Shown here: positions 31,801 through 43,334 of the stretch, in pieces
How the letters are laid out: every line of letters starts with the position of its first letter
Numbering within the stretch: the stretch's first letter is position 1
Assembly (NCBI GenBank): GCA_949316495.1
Contig: OX439005.1
Coordinates: forward strand, 22,023,704-22,087,703
Length of the DNA stretch: 64,000 bases
Direction: 5' to 3'
From: Amphiduros pacificus
Lineage: Eukaryota > Annelida > Polychaeta > Phyllodocida > Hesionidae
The notes under the pieces: generated by a model
What the model was told of the DNA's origin: nothing
What the model saw: only the letters and a program-made list of their open reading frames with translations
Databases searched by the model: none
Made by a program: the position numbers and the translations under genes

Positions 31801-32566
31801 GCTGCTGCAGCTGCTGTTAAGGGCAATCATATTTATTCAGAACGTCTGCCAAATAAATCATCTATTTATTCTGCAGAACTTCATGCTTTATACCTAGCTT
31901 TAGATCATGTGGAGACTTCTCCACATCGGAAATTTTTAATATTTTCTGATTCTTTGTCTTGTTTACAAGCATTGAAAGCCAAGGATTGGAAAAATCCATT
32001 TATTTTAAATATCCTTGAACGGTATCATAAACTCTGTACTGAGGAAAATAAAGAGATTCGTTTTTACTGGATTCCCAGTCATATTGGAATCCTTGGAAAT
32101 GAGGCTGCGGACCAAGCTGCCAAGGCAGCATTGGATAAGCGGCCAATAAATATGGTAATACCTTATACAGAATTTAAGAAATATATTACTGTTTTTTTTA
32201 CGTTCTAAATGGCAATTACGCTGGAACGAAGCTATTTTTAATAAATTACATGAAATTAAGCCCATTCTAGGCAAAACTAAAGGTGCTATTAGAATTAACC
32301 GTAGAGAAGAGTCAGTTTTAACCCGTATAAGAATAGGTCATAGTCATTTGACGCACTGTTATCTGCTTAAAGGTGAAGATCAACCGGAATGTATTGGTTG
32401 TCAAAGGGCTTTGACTATTAAACATATTTTAATTGAGTGTATCGATTTTGATATTATAAGAACTCAATATTTTAATGTACAAGATTTACATACGTTATTT
32501 GATACTGTGGATACTTCTGTGATAGTATCGTTTTTAACTGACATAGGACTTTATAATCAGTTTTAG
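28834..32566 (+). pseudogene. LINE A2 ORF2: endonuclease-RT-RNase H (two breaks)
   Basis: Same domains as A1. The TGA at 30526-30528 is at the same codon as in A1. A T added to the T-run near 32197 shifts the frame after the RNase H domain, and the Cys/His-containing C-terminus continues in another frame (32348-32566). All endonuclease, RT and RNase H catalytic motifs are intact. Confidence 0.9.
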
Positions 32567-32902
32567 GGGCAGAGCTTTTGTTTATTTATGTCATTGACTT
32601 ATTTATCAAGAACTGCAAAACATCATACTGATAAAGTCTTTTAAACAAATCATCCATATTTATTATATTTGATTGATATTATATAAATGCTGTTCACAGT
32701 TGATAAATTCTTGTGTTATCTACATATTGTATTAACATTTACATTTTGTTTCTAGTCAATATTACGTTTCTATTTTTACTGTTTTGGCACTTTATTGTGT
32801 TAATGTGAAACCATTCATTCATTCATTTTTACCATTTTTAGGCACTAAATAACCTTAGTGGTTGATGTGCCTCTAAGCAACCATTCATTCATTCATTCAT
32901 TC

Positions 32903-35900
32903 AGCTACATCTACTCAGACCACGACATCCACTATCCCAGTAATACCTCAACCAACAGCAACATCCACTAAACCCTCTTCACAAACTCCCTCAACATCAT
33001 CCAATAATAAAAGTATCAATAGTAATAGACCAATACATAAATCAGACAAAAAAGAAAGCAAAGATCAAGTAAAAAGCAAGATAAATAGAAGTAAATCCTT
33101 GGAAAGGATGGACACAGGTGATCCTCCAGATGTGAATTTTACTCCTGTGCACTCCAAGCATAATCGTAAACTTAACAAGTGATTATGCTAAATCATATAT
33201 TTTTTCTCATTATTCTTAATATGGCTATCGGCAATATCATACAATGGAATTGTAGAGGATTTGAGGCAAACAGACCAGAACTGGAGTTATTAGCCCAAAA
33301 ATATAATGCATCTGTTATTTGTTTACAGGAAACTAATTTTAAAGATAACTCAACAACATTTAAGGGATATGTACCTTATAATAAAGTTGGTTCAATAGAT
33401 GCAATGGACCGAGCACATGGCGGAGTTTCTATTTTTGTTAAATCCTGTATACCCCAAAGTAAAGTGACATTAAATACTAATTTACAAGCTTCTGCAGTCA
33501 GGATTGCCCTGCACAATACATTAACAATATGTTCAGTATATTTGCCACCTAGTGAACCAATAAATATTACAGATTTAAATAACTTAATAACTCAGCTGCC
33601 ACAACCGTATATGCTAGTTTGTGACTTTAATGCTCACAACTATCTTTGGGGTGGCAGAAACAATACTGATGCCAAAGGACGTATAATAGAAGATTTCTTA
33701 AATAACAATAGTTTGTGCCTTTGGAATGACGATTCTCCAACCTATTTACATCCTGCTACAGGCTCTTTAACATCAATAGATCTCTCCATGTGCACTCCAA
33801 ATTTATTTTTAGACTATTCCTGGGAAGTAGAGGAAGATCAATGGGGTAGTGATCACTACCCCATTATTTTAAATAACCATTTTCCTCCACCAGATGAAAG
33901 AATCCCCAAGTGGAAATTTCATAAAGCCGATTGGGCAAAATTTCAAACATCCTGTTACAATAGAATAACTCCTGAACTTTTTAACAATGTAGATGATCCT
34001 CTTCAAGTTTTTACAGATACATTGTATGATATTGCTGATGGGTGTATTCCCAAATCAAAGCCAAATTCTAAAATTAAAGAAAAACCCTGGTTTAATGATG
34101 AGTGCAAAAAAGCTGTCAAGGAGCGCAAAAAAGCTCTGAAAAAATTTAATCGACAGCCAACTCAATATAATTTGCACCAATTTCGAGTAAAAAGAGCTAA
34201 AGCCCGTTATATTATTAAAATAAGCAAAAGAAAAAGTTGGAAGGATTATGTTTCCAAATTAAATACGCGTACACCGATTAAAAAATGCTGGGATATGGTG
34301 CGTAAAATTTCGGGGAAGGGAGGTGGAGCAAGGATCAAACATCTAACTCATAATGGCCAATTAATTACAAATCCCACTGAAATAGGTAACACAATTGGTC
34401 AAACAATTTCCAAGAATTCCTCATCCAATAATTATTCTGCAAAATTTCAACAAATAAAAAATAGAAAAGAAAGAAACCAACTAAATTTTATATCTCATAA
34501 CTTGGAACAATATAATAAATCATTTACAATAGAAGATTTGAAACTTGCTTTGGATAGATCTCATGATACCGCTCCTGGGCCTGATCAAATTCACTACCAA
34601 ATCCTTAAACACCTCCCTGATCAATCACTTGGGCATCTTTTAAATATTTTTAATAACATTTGGGAAAGTGGTGATTTTCCTCCTTCATGGAGTGAAGCCA
34701 CTATTATTCCCATTCCTAAGCCTGGCAAAAACTCCTCAGATTCAAATAATTATCGCCCCATTGCTTTAACCAGTTGTATCTGTAAAACAAGGGAGCGAAT
34801 GATTAATGAGCGTTTAGTTTGGTTTTTAGAAACTGCAGCTTATATTTCTGTTGCACAAAGTGGCTTTAGAAAAACTCGAAGTACCATTGACCACCTGGTA
34901 CGTTTAGAGACATTTATAAGAGAGGGTTTTTTAAAAGGTGAGCATGTGGTTAGCATTTTCTTTGATTTAGAGAAAGCGTACGATACTACATGGAAATTTG
35001 GAATAATGAGCGATTTATATGATATGGGATTAAGGGGTCGTTTACCCCTTTTTATTCAAAATTTTTTGTCAAATAGACAATTCAGGGTCCGAGTTGGTTC
35101 ATCACTTTCTGATGCTTTTGATCAGGAAATGGGTGTTCCACAGGGAAGTATATTATCAGTCACCCTTTTTATTATTAAAATTAACAGCATTGTTGATTGT
35201 ATGAGGCCTGGAGCAGATTGCTCACTTTTTGTTGATGATTTCAACTTAAGCTACAGGTCCACAAGCATGCATACAATAGAACGACAGCTCCAACAACACT
35301 TAAATAGATTACAAGAATGGGCTGATCATAACGGATTTAAGTTTTCTTTAAAGAAAACTGTATGTATGCACTTTTGTAAAAAATGGAAGGTTCACCCAGA
35401 TCCTGATCTTTATTTAGGCCAAACTCGGATACCTGTTGTCGAAGAAACCAAGTTTCTTGGACTTATTTTTGGCAGGAAGTTATCTTTTATTCCTCACATT
35501 AAATACGTTAAAAAGAAATGCCATAAGGCATTGGATTTATTACGGGTTCTTGCCCATACCGATTGGGGAGGGGACCGTAATATTTTATTGCAATTTTACA
35601 GAGCGCTTGTACGTTCTCAGCTTGATTATGGATGTATGATATATGGATCAGCACGTCCATCTTATATTAAAATGCTTGATCCTATACAAAATCAAGGTTT
35701 ACGACTTTGCCTTGGTACATTTCGTACATCGCCTGCAGATAGCTTGGCAGTTCAGGCAGATGAGCTGCCTCTTGATTTAAGAAGAGAAAAGCTTGCCCTT
35801 CAGTATGCTGCAAAAATTGCAGCTTGTCCAGACAATCCTGCACATAATACTATATTTAATCCAAACTATGTTGACCTTTTTGTAAGTAAATCTAATACAA

Positions 35901-37180
35901 TACCAACTTTTGGCATTCGCATCAAAGAATCTTTACAATCTTTAAATTTAAATCCAAATCAAATAGCTAAATTTCAATATCCAGAAACACCTCCATGGAC
36001 CTACGAATCTTTAAATATTAATGTAGCCATGTCAGAATTAAAGAAATACTCAACCGATCCATCCCTGTATATAAATAGATATAATGAAATAAAATCTGTT
36101 TTCACTGGATATCAGTGTATTTACACTGATGGATCATTTGATGATGACAAGGCTGCTGCAGCTGCTGTTAAGGGCAATCATATTTATTCAGAACGTCTGC
36201 CAAATAAATCTTCTATTTATTCTGCAGAACTTCATGCTTTATACCTAGCTTTAGATCATGTGGAGACTTCTCCACATCGAAAATTTTTAATATTTTCTGA
36301 TTCATTGTCTTCTTTACAAGCAATGAAAGGAAAGGATTGGAAAAATCCTTTTATTTACAATATCCTTGAGCGGCATCACAAACTCTGTACTGAGGAAAAT
36401 AAAGAAATTCGTTTTTATTGGATACCAAGTCATATTGGAATCCTTGGAAATGAGGCTGCTGACCAAGCTGCCAAAGCAGCATTGGATAAGCGCCCAATAA
36501 ATATGCTTATACCTTATACAGAGTTTAAGAAATATATTACTGTTTTTTTACGTTCTAAATGGCAATTGCGCTGGAATGAAGCAGTTTTTAATAAATTACA
36601 CGAAATTAAACCCGTTCTGGGTAAAACAAAAGGTGCTTGTAGAATTAACCGAAGAGAAAAGTCTGTTTTAAGTCGAATAAGAATAGGACATAGTCATTTA
36701 ACACATTGCTATCTTCTTAAAGGTGAAGATCAGCCTCAGTGTGTTGGATGTCAAAGGGCTATGACTATTAAACATATTTTAATTGAATGTATTGATTTTG
36801 ATATAATTAGGACTCAATATTTTAATGTGCAAGATTTACATTCGTTATTTGATACTGTAGATACTTTTGTGATAGTATCGTTTTTAAACCAAATAGGACT
36901 TTATAACCAATTTTAAGTGTGGAGCTCTTGTTTACTTAGGTCATTGGCCTATTTATCAAGAACTGCGAAACATCAGATGGTATCTAAAGTCTTTTAAATT
37001 GAATTCATTTATACAATTTTGTTGTCTATAACTGATATATTGAAAGGATTTTGTTGATATTTTATGTTAAGATTATTTTCATATATTGATTTTATAAACG
37101 TTTATGTTTTTACCACTTTTAGGCACTGAATAACCTTAGTGGTTGATGTGCCTCTAAGCAACCATTCATTCATTCATTCA
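32903..37180 (+). mobile_element. LINE family A, copy A3, 5' truncated, inserted in the tail of A2
   Basis: Begins abruptly inside ORF1 (CAGCTACATCTACTCAGACC) straight after the ATTC repeats of A2. ORF2 is uninterrupted. The 3' UTR differs from A1, A2 and A4 (for example GTGTGGAGCTCTTG after the stop) but keeps the terminal stem-loop (37122-37152) and ATTC tail. The ORF1 part matches A2, the first two thirds of ORF2 matches A1, and the last third matches neither closely. Confidence 0.9.
33185..36916 (+). CDS. LINE A3 ORF2: intact endonuclease-RT-RNase H polyprotein
   Basis: The only unbroken ORF2 of the family here, about 1243 codons from the ATG at 33185. Endonuclease residues about 17-235, RT about 500-760 (FFDLEKAYD near 590, FVDD near 684), RNase H about 975-1100 (TDGSFDDD near 980, GNEAADQ near 1090), C-terminal Cys/His cluster near 1180. 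Changes relative to the other copies: GDFNAH is CDFNAH (Cys148), FDRKLSF is FGRKLSF, and KTMERM is KTRERM. The first affects a highly conserved endonuclease box, so full length does not guarantee activity. No ORF1 accompanies it apart from the last 90 codons. Confidence 0.93.
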   Translation: MLNHIFFLIILNMAIGNIIQWNCRGFEANRPELELLAQKYNASVICLQETNFKDNSTTFKGYVPYNKVGSIDAMDRAHGGVSIFVKSCIPQSKVTLNTNLQASAVRIALHNTLTICSVYLPPSEPINITDLNNLITQLPQPYMLVCDFNAHNYLWGGRNNTDAKGRIIEDFLNNNSLCLWNDDSPTYLHPATGSLTSIDLSMCTPNLFLDYSWEVEEDQWGSDHYPIILNNHFPPPDERIPKWKFHKADWAKFQTSCYNRITPELFNNVDDPLQVFTDTLYDIADGCIPKSKPNSKIKEKPWFNDECKKAVKERKKALKKFNRQPTQYNLHQFRVKRAKARYIIKISKRKSWKDYVSKLNTRTPIKKCWDMVRKISGKGGGARIKHLTHNGQLITNPTEIGNTIGQTISKNSSSNNYSAKFQQIKNRKERNQLNFISHNLEQYNKSFTIEDLKLALDRSHDTAPGPDQIHYQILKHLPDQSLGHLLNIFNNIWESGDFPPSWSEATIIPIPKPGKNSSDSNNYRPIALTSCICKTRERMINERLVWFLETAAYISVAQSGFRKTRSTIDHLVRLETFIREGFLKGEHVVSIFFDLEKAYDTTWKFGIMSDLYDMGLRGRLPLFIQNFLSNRQFRVRVGSSLSDAFDQEMGVPQGSILSVTLFIIKINSIVDCMRPGADCSLFVDDFNLSYRSTSMHTIERQLQQHLNRLQEWADHNGFKFSLKKTVCMHFCKKWKVHPDPDLYLGQTRIPVVEETKFLGLIFGRKLSFIPHIKYVKKKCHKALDLLRVLAHTDWGGDRNILLQFYRALVRSQLDYGCMIYGSARPSYIKMLDPIQNQGLRLCLGTFRTSPADSLAVQADELPLDLRREKLALQYAAKIAACPDNPAHNTIFNPNYVDLFVSKSNTIPTFGIRIKESLQSLNLNPNQIAKFQYPETPPWTYESLNINVAMSELKKYSTDPSLYINRYNEIKSVFTGYQCIYTDGSFDDDKAAAAAVKGNHIYSERLPNKSSIYSAELHALYLALDHVETSPHRKFLIFSDSLSSLQAMKGKDWKNPFIYNILERHHKLCTEENKEIRFYWIPSHIGILGNEAADQAAKAALDKRPINMLIPYTEFKKYITVFLRSKWQLRWNEAVFNKLHEIKPVLGKTKGACRINRREKSVLSRIRIGHSHLTHCYLLKGEDQPQCVGCQRAMTIKHILIECIDFDIIRTQYFNVQDLHSLFDTVDTFVIVSFLNQIGLYNQF

Positions 37181-37185
37181 TATGG

Positions 37186-39625
37186 TTATTTTTGTTATCT
37201 ATCACATACAAAATGAATCATAAAATATGTCATTGATTGTCATACCATCTTAAGAATGAGAATGGGCAATACATGACAATAAGGGGTCTTCATTTTCAGG
37301 CATCTGGTCAGATATTGGGGCTCAGCTTCTCTCATTATAAATAGCTATAAATGAATTGCATTCCTTGCACTTTTTTGTCAACCAAATATTTTCTTTTGCC
37401 ATTTTAATTCTTTCTTTGTGCCAATTAAGAAAATTAAATTCAAAAATTCAAAAAACATCTCACATCATAGAAATAGTTTTTTATTTATTAGTAAAAAAAT
37501 GAATTTATAGCATTAATGTCCCTAAAATTAAAAATAACTGTTACATTTAATAAATTTCTGTGGGAGTATATACCTTTCTCAGTTTAGTGTCACTATAACA
37601 AGAGGCTAAGCTCATCATGCCATTTGAATTGGATTTGATAATATAAAACCCTTTAGAACAGCTCCCTGGAATATATGAGAGAACTTTTAGGTAATGGTGC
37701 AAACCCCAGGTCAGAGGATTACATGGAGATGACAGTGTGAACTCACCTTAGGAGGAAGCAATGCTGAAGGTAATAAATTAATTAGACCAGATGAGTTTGA
37801 ATATAGTGTGTTGGTGACGAAGTCATCAGAGTGTGACATCAGCAAGTACTGTCATCAGAGACATGGAGAAGTCTGCTATGTCTTAAATGATACAAACACA
37901 CAATCATATTACTGGAAAAAGTTTTGATTTGAGGATAATGAAAAAATGATTATCAACACAGTACTTCTCCAAACCTATTTCACCAATCTTTTAAATCAAG
38001 GGCTATCTAAGTCTGAGACATGATAAGGGCTTGATCTTTATTGGAGAACCAGTGGTGTGAGTGAGGATCAAACACTGGAGCTCATGTGAAATTGTTGAAG
38101 ACAAATGTGAAACAACTCCCATTACCAAGACTGGTGCAAAATGATTTCAGTGAAATGATACACAGCACCTGTGCCTTGAAAAATGCTACCTTTTATGTAT
38201 GGAGCGATGTTCTATCTGGCAGAATATCTTTTTTTAAAGACAAAGACAAATCATTGATGGAGAGCTCAGACTTCAAGGGAGTTCTCCATTTGTGTTTAGC
38301 AGAACATTTACAAAGGTTGAGCACAAACGCATAGGAAGCCAAACAAAAAGTTGCAATGTTAATATTGGACTACACAAATCAGTTAAATCAATTAAAAAAA
38401 ATAAACTGCTAAAATGAGAATCATCAAGCATGGGCATTTATTCTCATTTGACTATCCTACACATGACTTTGGGGCCTATATACAGTCAGCAGACATTATA
38501 CAATTACCTGGGGAATAAAAAAGAAAATGTAAAGTGTGATCAAAATGTTTCTTCTTTTTATTTGGCATGATATCATTTAAACATACCTCTGTAAGAATGC
38601 TTGTTAAAGCTATAGATATAACTGTTGAAACTCTTAGACTAACAGGCCCTCCACAAACATGGGGGTTGACTGGCAAATACACTCATGTCAGCTATACCAT
38701 TCTGTCCCATCACATCAATGGCTCTGATCAACTTACTCTAGATCTCATGGTATTAACACATGGATGCTGGGTTGGAATTGAAAACCCCAGAACCTGATTT
38801 GGGGAAATATCTTTATTGGTACACTCATTTAGGATTAGCCTAAATTTTTATATTCAGAGTTAAATGGAGGCGATGCAACAAGTAAAATTTATACCCAATT
38901 TTTGGAGTTTTGGTGCATTTAATTCCCTACTCTGCCAAAGAGAGGAAGTCAATCCTCAACACAATTGCCTCCAAAGCCCAAATTCATGGCCACCAGCGGC
39001 CGCAGATCATGAATGTTCATGTTATGAAAACATGTATTTCTGAGGTGCATCATCAGACATATCAAACTAAATGGTGCCCAATAAGTGCACTTGTTTTTTT
39101 TTGCCAGAATTAACTTATTACACTATCAACAATGAATGAGGAATGTTTTTCTCACGTTCCTAAATTGCTTAGTCATATGTATCATAAAATAAGTACACTA
39201 CATAGGCACAAAATAGTACTTCTTTGTCTGATGATGTGCATTAAAGAATGGGCCTATCTGGATATCTATTATCAACCTGGGTTTTTATATTCCTTGTAAA
39301 TACAGTGACAGGGCTTTGAAGGCACAAGTAGGTAAATAATTAACCCATCTCTGTTTAGTAGAGTATAAACAACAAGTCATGTTCACATTTTCACACTTTG
39401 ACCATATCTCATAATTGCATATTTAATAGTAGCAGCACTTCCATTAGTAATGCAAAGCATGCTTTACCACCAGGTTGGGGAGACAGATTTGCTGATACAG
39501 GCATAAGTTCATCTAATTTGTAAGGCAAAAGCTATGTTAGGTATCTGGGGAAGCAATTTCCCATAAATCATTTATTTTGCCTTGCTCTACATCCTGGCTT
39601 TGTAAATCAATTAACAGAATACACA
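37186..39625. other. No gene recognised
   Basis: Roughly 2.4 kb without confident features. Short open frames at 38086-38334 and 38567-38797 have mixed amino-acid content but no motif I know. They could be remnants of a pseudogene, but nothing confirms it. Confidence 0.35.
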
Positions 39626-39812
39626 TGAGGTTAGGCCTGTGCCTAAAGGGTTAACCTATTGTCCTTTTAAATCTGTGACTGATTGGATTGTCATGTCAAG
39701 GACCTGCAACATGACAATTCAGTAAGACGGCACTATATCTGCTACAATTAGGTCTCATCACAAAATGACTGAAATAACGAATCAAGTGATTTAAACCCCA
39801 AACAAACAAACA
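39626..39812 (+). mobile_element. SINE, old 5'-truncated copy
   Basis: Matches the central and 3' parts of the 23571 SINE (GGGTTAACC, GTCATGTCAAGGACCTGC, ATGACTGAAATAA, CAAACAAACAAA) with many substitutions. The tRNA-like head is missing. Confidence 0.85.
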
Positions 39813-41613
39813 AAACCACACAGAAAACTGACATATACAATATAATCAATATTATAATTGTATTTTTGCACACTACTCCACCCTATTTTTCCCCAAAGTC
39901 CCATCCACTGGTTGTCCATGTCAGTTTTGCAAGTTTCTTGATCAAAGGAGCACAAGTGTCACCTGCTGAGAAAGTAGGCCAATGTCTATTGTTCTCAGCA
40001 CATATGTGGTAATTAAACTGTCTACGACATTCAAGACACTTTGTGTGACTCTTATCAATGCTTATCTTGCATATAATGAATATTAATAACAAGCTCAAAT
40101 TGCTTGGAGATGATTGCTCATGATGGCAGCCTCACCTTATCAAGGACATGTGCTGTAACTCAGTCTAGTGTCTTGTGTATGCATGCCAAAGGGTAAACCC
40201 ATTGTCCTTGTAAATCTGTGACTGGGTAATTACCCCCAGGCATTACCTTCAGTCCATTTTCTTGATTTTCACTGTCATTTGGCTGTCATTTTGAAACCTT
40301 GACAACTTTGTGATAGTAAAAAATTACAAAAGGTGGAACAAATTGGAGCCTAATGGAAAACAGAATTGGGCCCCTGCATATAAAAAATCTTACCTACAAA
40401 TAGCTGAGAAATCTGGCCAGTATGTACAGAGGTTGAGAGTGGGTTCGACAACAGACAATTTCGCCCTCTCACTGCAGAAACTATGCTGGCATTGTCATAA
40501 ACAATATATAAGAGTGTAATATATGTACATATTGAACTTTATTTGCTGATCATCTGTGCATATATAAATGCTAAATATTATCTCCATAAAAGGTTTTAAG
40601 GTATATGTTATATGAACATGTCAATATCTAGCAAGAGGGAATAGTCATGCTCATTTTGTGAAATCAATGTTTTCAGTCTATAGTAGTCTGTTGTTGAACC
40701 AGACATGCCATATTACCTGATAATTTTATTTTTACATTAGCACCAATGTTAGTTATGGATAATACAAACCTTCATCGAAAAATGTCACTGCTGAACGGTT
40801 TTCTTTAAAGCATTCATGAAACCTGGAAGGTTCCAGGCGATTTTACAGTGGTTTAAGGTATCTGAAAACAATATATGATCTTAAAATTGACATACATACA
40901 GGCTATCTGTCTGAAATCCACTAAAGAACATCTGCCCTGAGAAATATGATTTTTTGTGACCACCAAGTACTGCCAGTACTAAACAGGAAGTGTGTTGTGT
41001 GACCTTGACCTTTAACTGTCAGGGGGCTCCGTAAGTCACAGGAGGTGTTGTTTACCAATTGTCAAATTGGAGCAACACATTTTTGGCCATTTTTTTCCAC
41101 TATTTAGAGAATGAATTGGAAGATAACACTTATCATGGTGATAGTGCCTTTTTTTGGCTTTCTTTTGGTGGTAAAATGATTAAAAACGGATGAATATTTA
41201 TGAAGTTATAAATGAAGAAAAATCATTATTTTTTATATTATATATGTTTGCAAAAAAATATTTGTTTAAATTCTATACAGCCCAGCTTTTAAGGTGGAAT
41301 CCATGTAGCCTTTGATGTCTTCCCATCCAGTGGTGTGAAAAACCCATATTTCATCAAAGAGTGTCAAATCATAAATTTTACTGATACCAATTATCCAACA
41401 GCATTCACAGTTTTGCCATTCAAAGTCCTTGTGATTTAAGGCGAAACCAGTGATCAAAGGGTTTACTGTCACTTTTTCAATATCACAGCCTTTAAGTTAA
41501 GGGGGATTCCATGCAGCCTTTGAGCCATGTCTTCCCTTTTTGACAGAAAAGTTTTCACATGCATAAGATACTATTCGAATAAATAGTATACTTTTCCCAT
41601 AAATGATATATCT
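39813..41613. other. No gene recognised
   Basis: Contains a short SINE core scrap at about 40186-40233 (GCCAAAGGGTAAACCCATTG, TCCTTGTAAATCTGTGACTG). A segment at 41164-41210 resembles, inverted, the repeat near 19255. Phrases near 41290 and 41498 (GGAATCCATG.AGCCTTTGA) are similar. Small open frames carry no recognised motif. Confidence 0.4.
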
Positions 41614-41673
41614 TTCACAACCATAAGATATTTGTCACAACCATAAAATATTTTTCACAACCATGAGTTATTT
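41614..41673. repeat. 20-bp tandem repeat, three units
   Basis: Units TTCACAACCATAAGATATTT, GTCACAACCATAAAATATTT and TTCACAACCATGAGTTATTT. Confidence 0.85.
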
Positions 41674-41719
41674 CATTGATTCAAATAATATTAAAATAAT
41701 CTTATGTTGTTCTGAAGTA

Positions 41720-42971
41720 TACTCCTGGCAATGAATTAATAAATTGTACAAAACATCTCCACCCTGTTTCCCAAGCTGGACAGGTGCACAACTGGTAACT
41801 CATTAGATGTTTACACAAGATCACAGACCAGCTAAACAAAGCTTGTTGACAGTGTTCAATTGCTGGAGGCCACGGGCCGTGGCGCAGTTGGTTAGAGCGC
41901 CAGCTTACTAGCACCAGTTCCTCTGTGGTGATCCAAAGGTCGTGGGTTCGAACCCCGGCCATGCCGAGATTGAACTCATGATTCAATTTCCCATATGAGC
42001 TGAGGCCCGTGCCAAAAGGGTTAACCCGTTGTCCTTGTAAATCTGTGACCGGGTGGGTTGTCATGTCAAGGACCTGCGACATGACAATTCAGTGAGGCAG
42101 CACTATATCTGCTACAAGTAGGTCTCATCACGAAATGACTGAAATAATGTTGAAAGTGATGTAAAACCCCAAACCAAACAAACAAACAAAATCAATTGCT
42201 GGTGTAGGTTTCAGCAACAATAACAACAATAACAATAATAAACTTCTATAGCGCCATTTCAGACAAAGTCTGCTCATGGCGCTTGCGTAAGTAATGTTCT
42301 CTAAATAAATGAGTCTTTAATTGTTTTTTAAAACAATCTATCGTATTACAGTTTTTCACCGTCTGGGGCAGGGCATTCCATATTTTCGGTGCATATGCTG
42401 AAAAGGCTCTATCACCATATGTTCTTAGGTTAGTTTTAGGAATTATATATTCATTCTTTTGAGCCGACCTAAGATTTTTATCACTCATTTTAATTTCCAG
42501 TAGGTTATTTAGGTACTCCTGGCAATGAATTAATAAATTGTACAAAACATCTCCACCCTGTTTCCCAAGCTGGACAGGTGCACAACTGGTAACTCATTAG
42601 ATGTTTACACAAGATCACAGACCAGCTAAACAAAGCTTGTTGACAGTGTTCAATTGCTGGTGTAGGTTTCAGCAACAATAACAACAATAACAATAATAAA
42701 CTTCTATAGCGCCATTTCAGACAAAGTCTGCTCATGGCGCTTGCGTAAGTAATGTTCTCTAAATAAATGAGTCTTTAATTGTTTTTTAAAACAATCTATC
42801 GTATTACAGTTTTTCACCGTCTGGGGCAGGGCATTCCATATTTTCGGTGCATATGCTGAAAAGGCTCTATCACCATATGTTCTTAGGTTAGTTTTAGGAA
42901 TTATATATTCATTCTTTTGAGCCGACCTAAGATTTTTATCACTCATTTTAATTTCCAGTAGGTTATTTAGG
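41720..42971. repeat. Recent tandem segmental duplication (458-bp unit), SINE in the left copy
   Basis: The unit starting TACTCCTGGCAATG occurs at 41720 and 42514 and, by eye, is identical apart from the SINE and one TSD (336 bp) in the left copy. The unit joins flanking DNA to the 3' end of LINE E'. The junction shares TACTC with the end of the second unit (42972), suggesting a microhomology-driven event. Confidence 0.88.
41867..42191 (+). mobile_element. tRNA-derived SINE with 11-bp TSD and a paralogous empty site
   Basis: Same family as 23571, with box A TGGCGCAGTTGG, box B GGTTCGAACCC and a (CAAA)n tail. TSD TCAATTGCTGG at 41856-41866 and 42192-42202. The right duplication unit shows the unfilled target TTCAATTGCTGGTGTAGG near 42650-42667, which proves the insertion boundaries. 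Confidence 0.95.
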
Positions 42972-43192
42972 TACTCTGGTGCCATGCCATTTTGTATTTT
43001 CCAAGTAAGGAGTGCAATTTTAAAATCAATTCTAGCCTCAACAGGCAACCAATGCAGATCCATCATTTTTTTGTGATATGATCCCTCCTATTTAATTTCC
43101 CTACTACCCTTGCTGCCGCATTCTGCAGTTTTTGGAGCTTTGCCAGTTCACATCTGGGCAAGCCAGCCAGTAGAGAAATTCCATAGTCTAGT
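42222..43192 (-). mobile_element. L2-like LINE copy E' (RT C-terminus, internally duplicated)
   Basis: Reverse strand: from the 5'-truncated start near 43192 (LDYGISLLAGLPRCELAKLQ) through DLHWLPVEARIDFKIALLTW, KNLRSAQKNEYIIP, WNALPQTVKN and FKKQLKTHLFREH to a stop, a stem-loop and an AAT/AAC-type tail. Because of the tandem duplication its last part is present twice. Only the right part (42704-43066) reads on without a break. It lies just downstream of the GNAT gene, in the same orientation. Confidence 0.88.
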
Positions 43193-43334
43193 GCAGATAT
43201 ATATAATATATATATCTACAGGATTATGGAATGTTATACTATCATAAATCTTTCAATACTTGTATACTAGAATTCTAGTAAACCATGAGGACATGATCCT
43301 CTGTTATAATGTTGAACTGTCAATTATCACTTTA

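Larger units (their letters stand above)
27101..32902 (+). mobile_element. LINE family A, copy A2, full length
   Basis: The 5' end is shared with A4 (GTGCGGGGATTAAAGAATAG). A 510-bp 5' UTR is followed by ORF1, ORF2, 3' UTR and ATTC tail. Target duplication ATTCATATGG lies at 27091-27100 and, because A3 lies inside the tail, at 37176-37185. Carries a roughly 10-bp deletion in ORF1, a TGA in ORF2 at the same codon as A1, and a one-T insertion late in ORF2. Confidence 0.92.

Noticed and set aside
38086-38334. Open frames at 38086-38334, 38567-38797 and 40310-40519 as small genes
   Set aside because: No motif, no splice context and no conservation evidence in the window; length is within chance for A+T-rich DNA.
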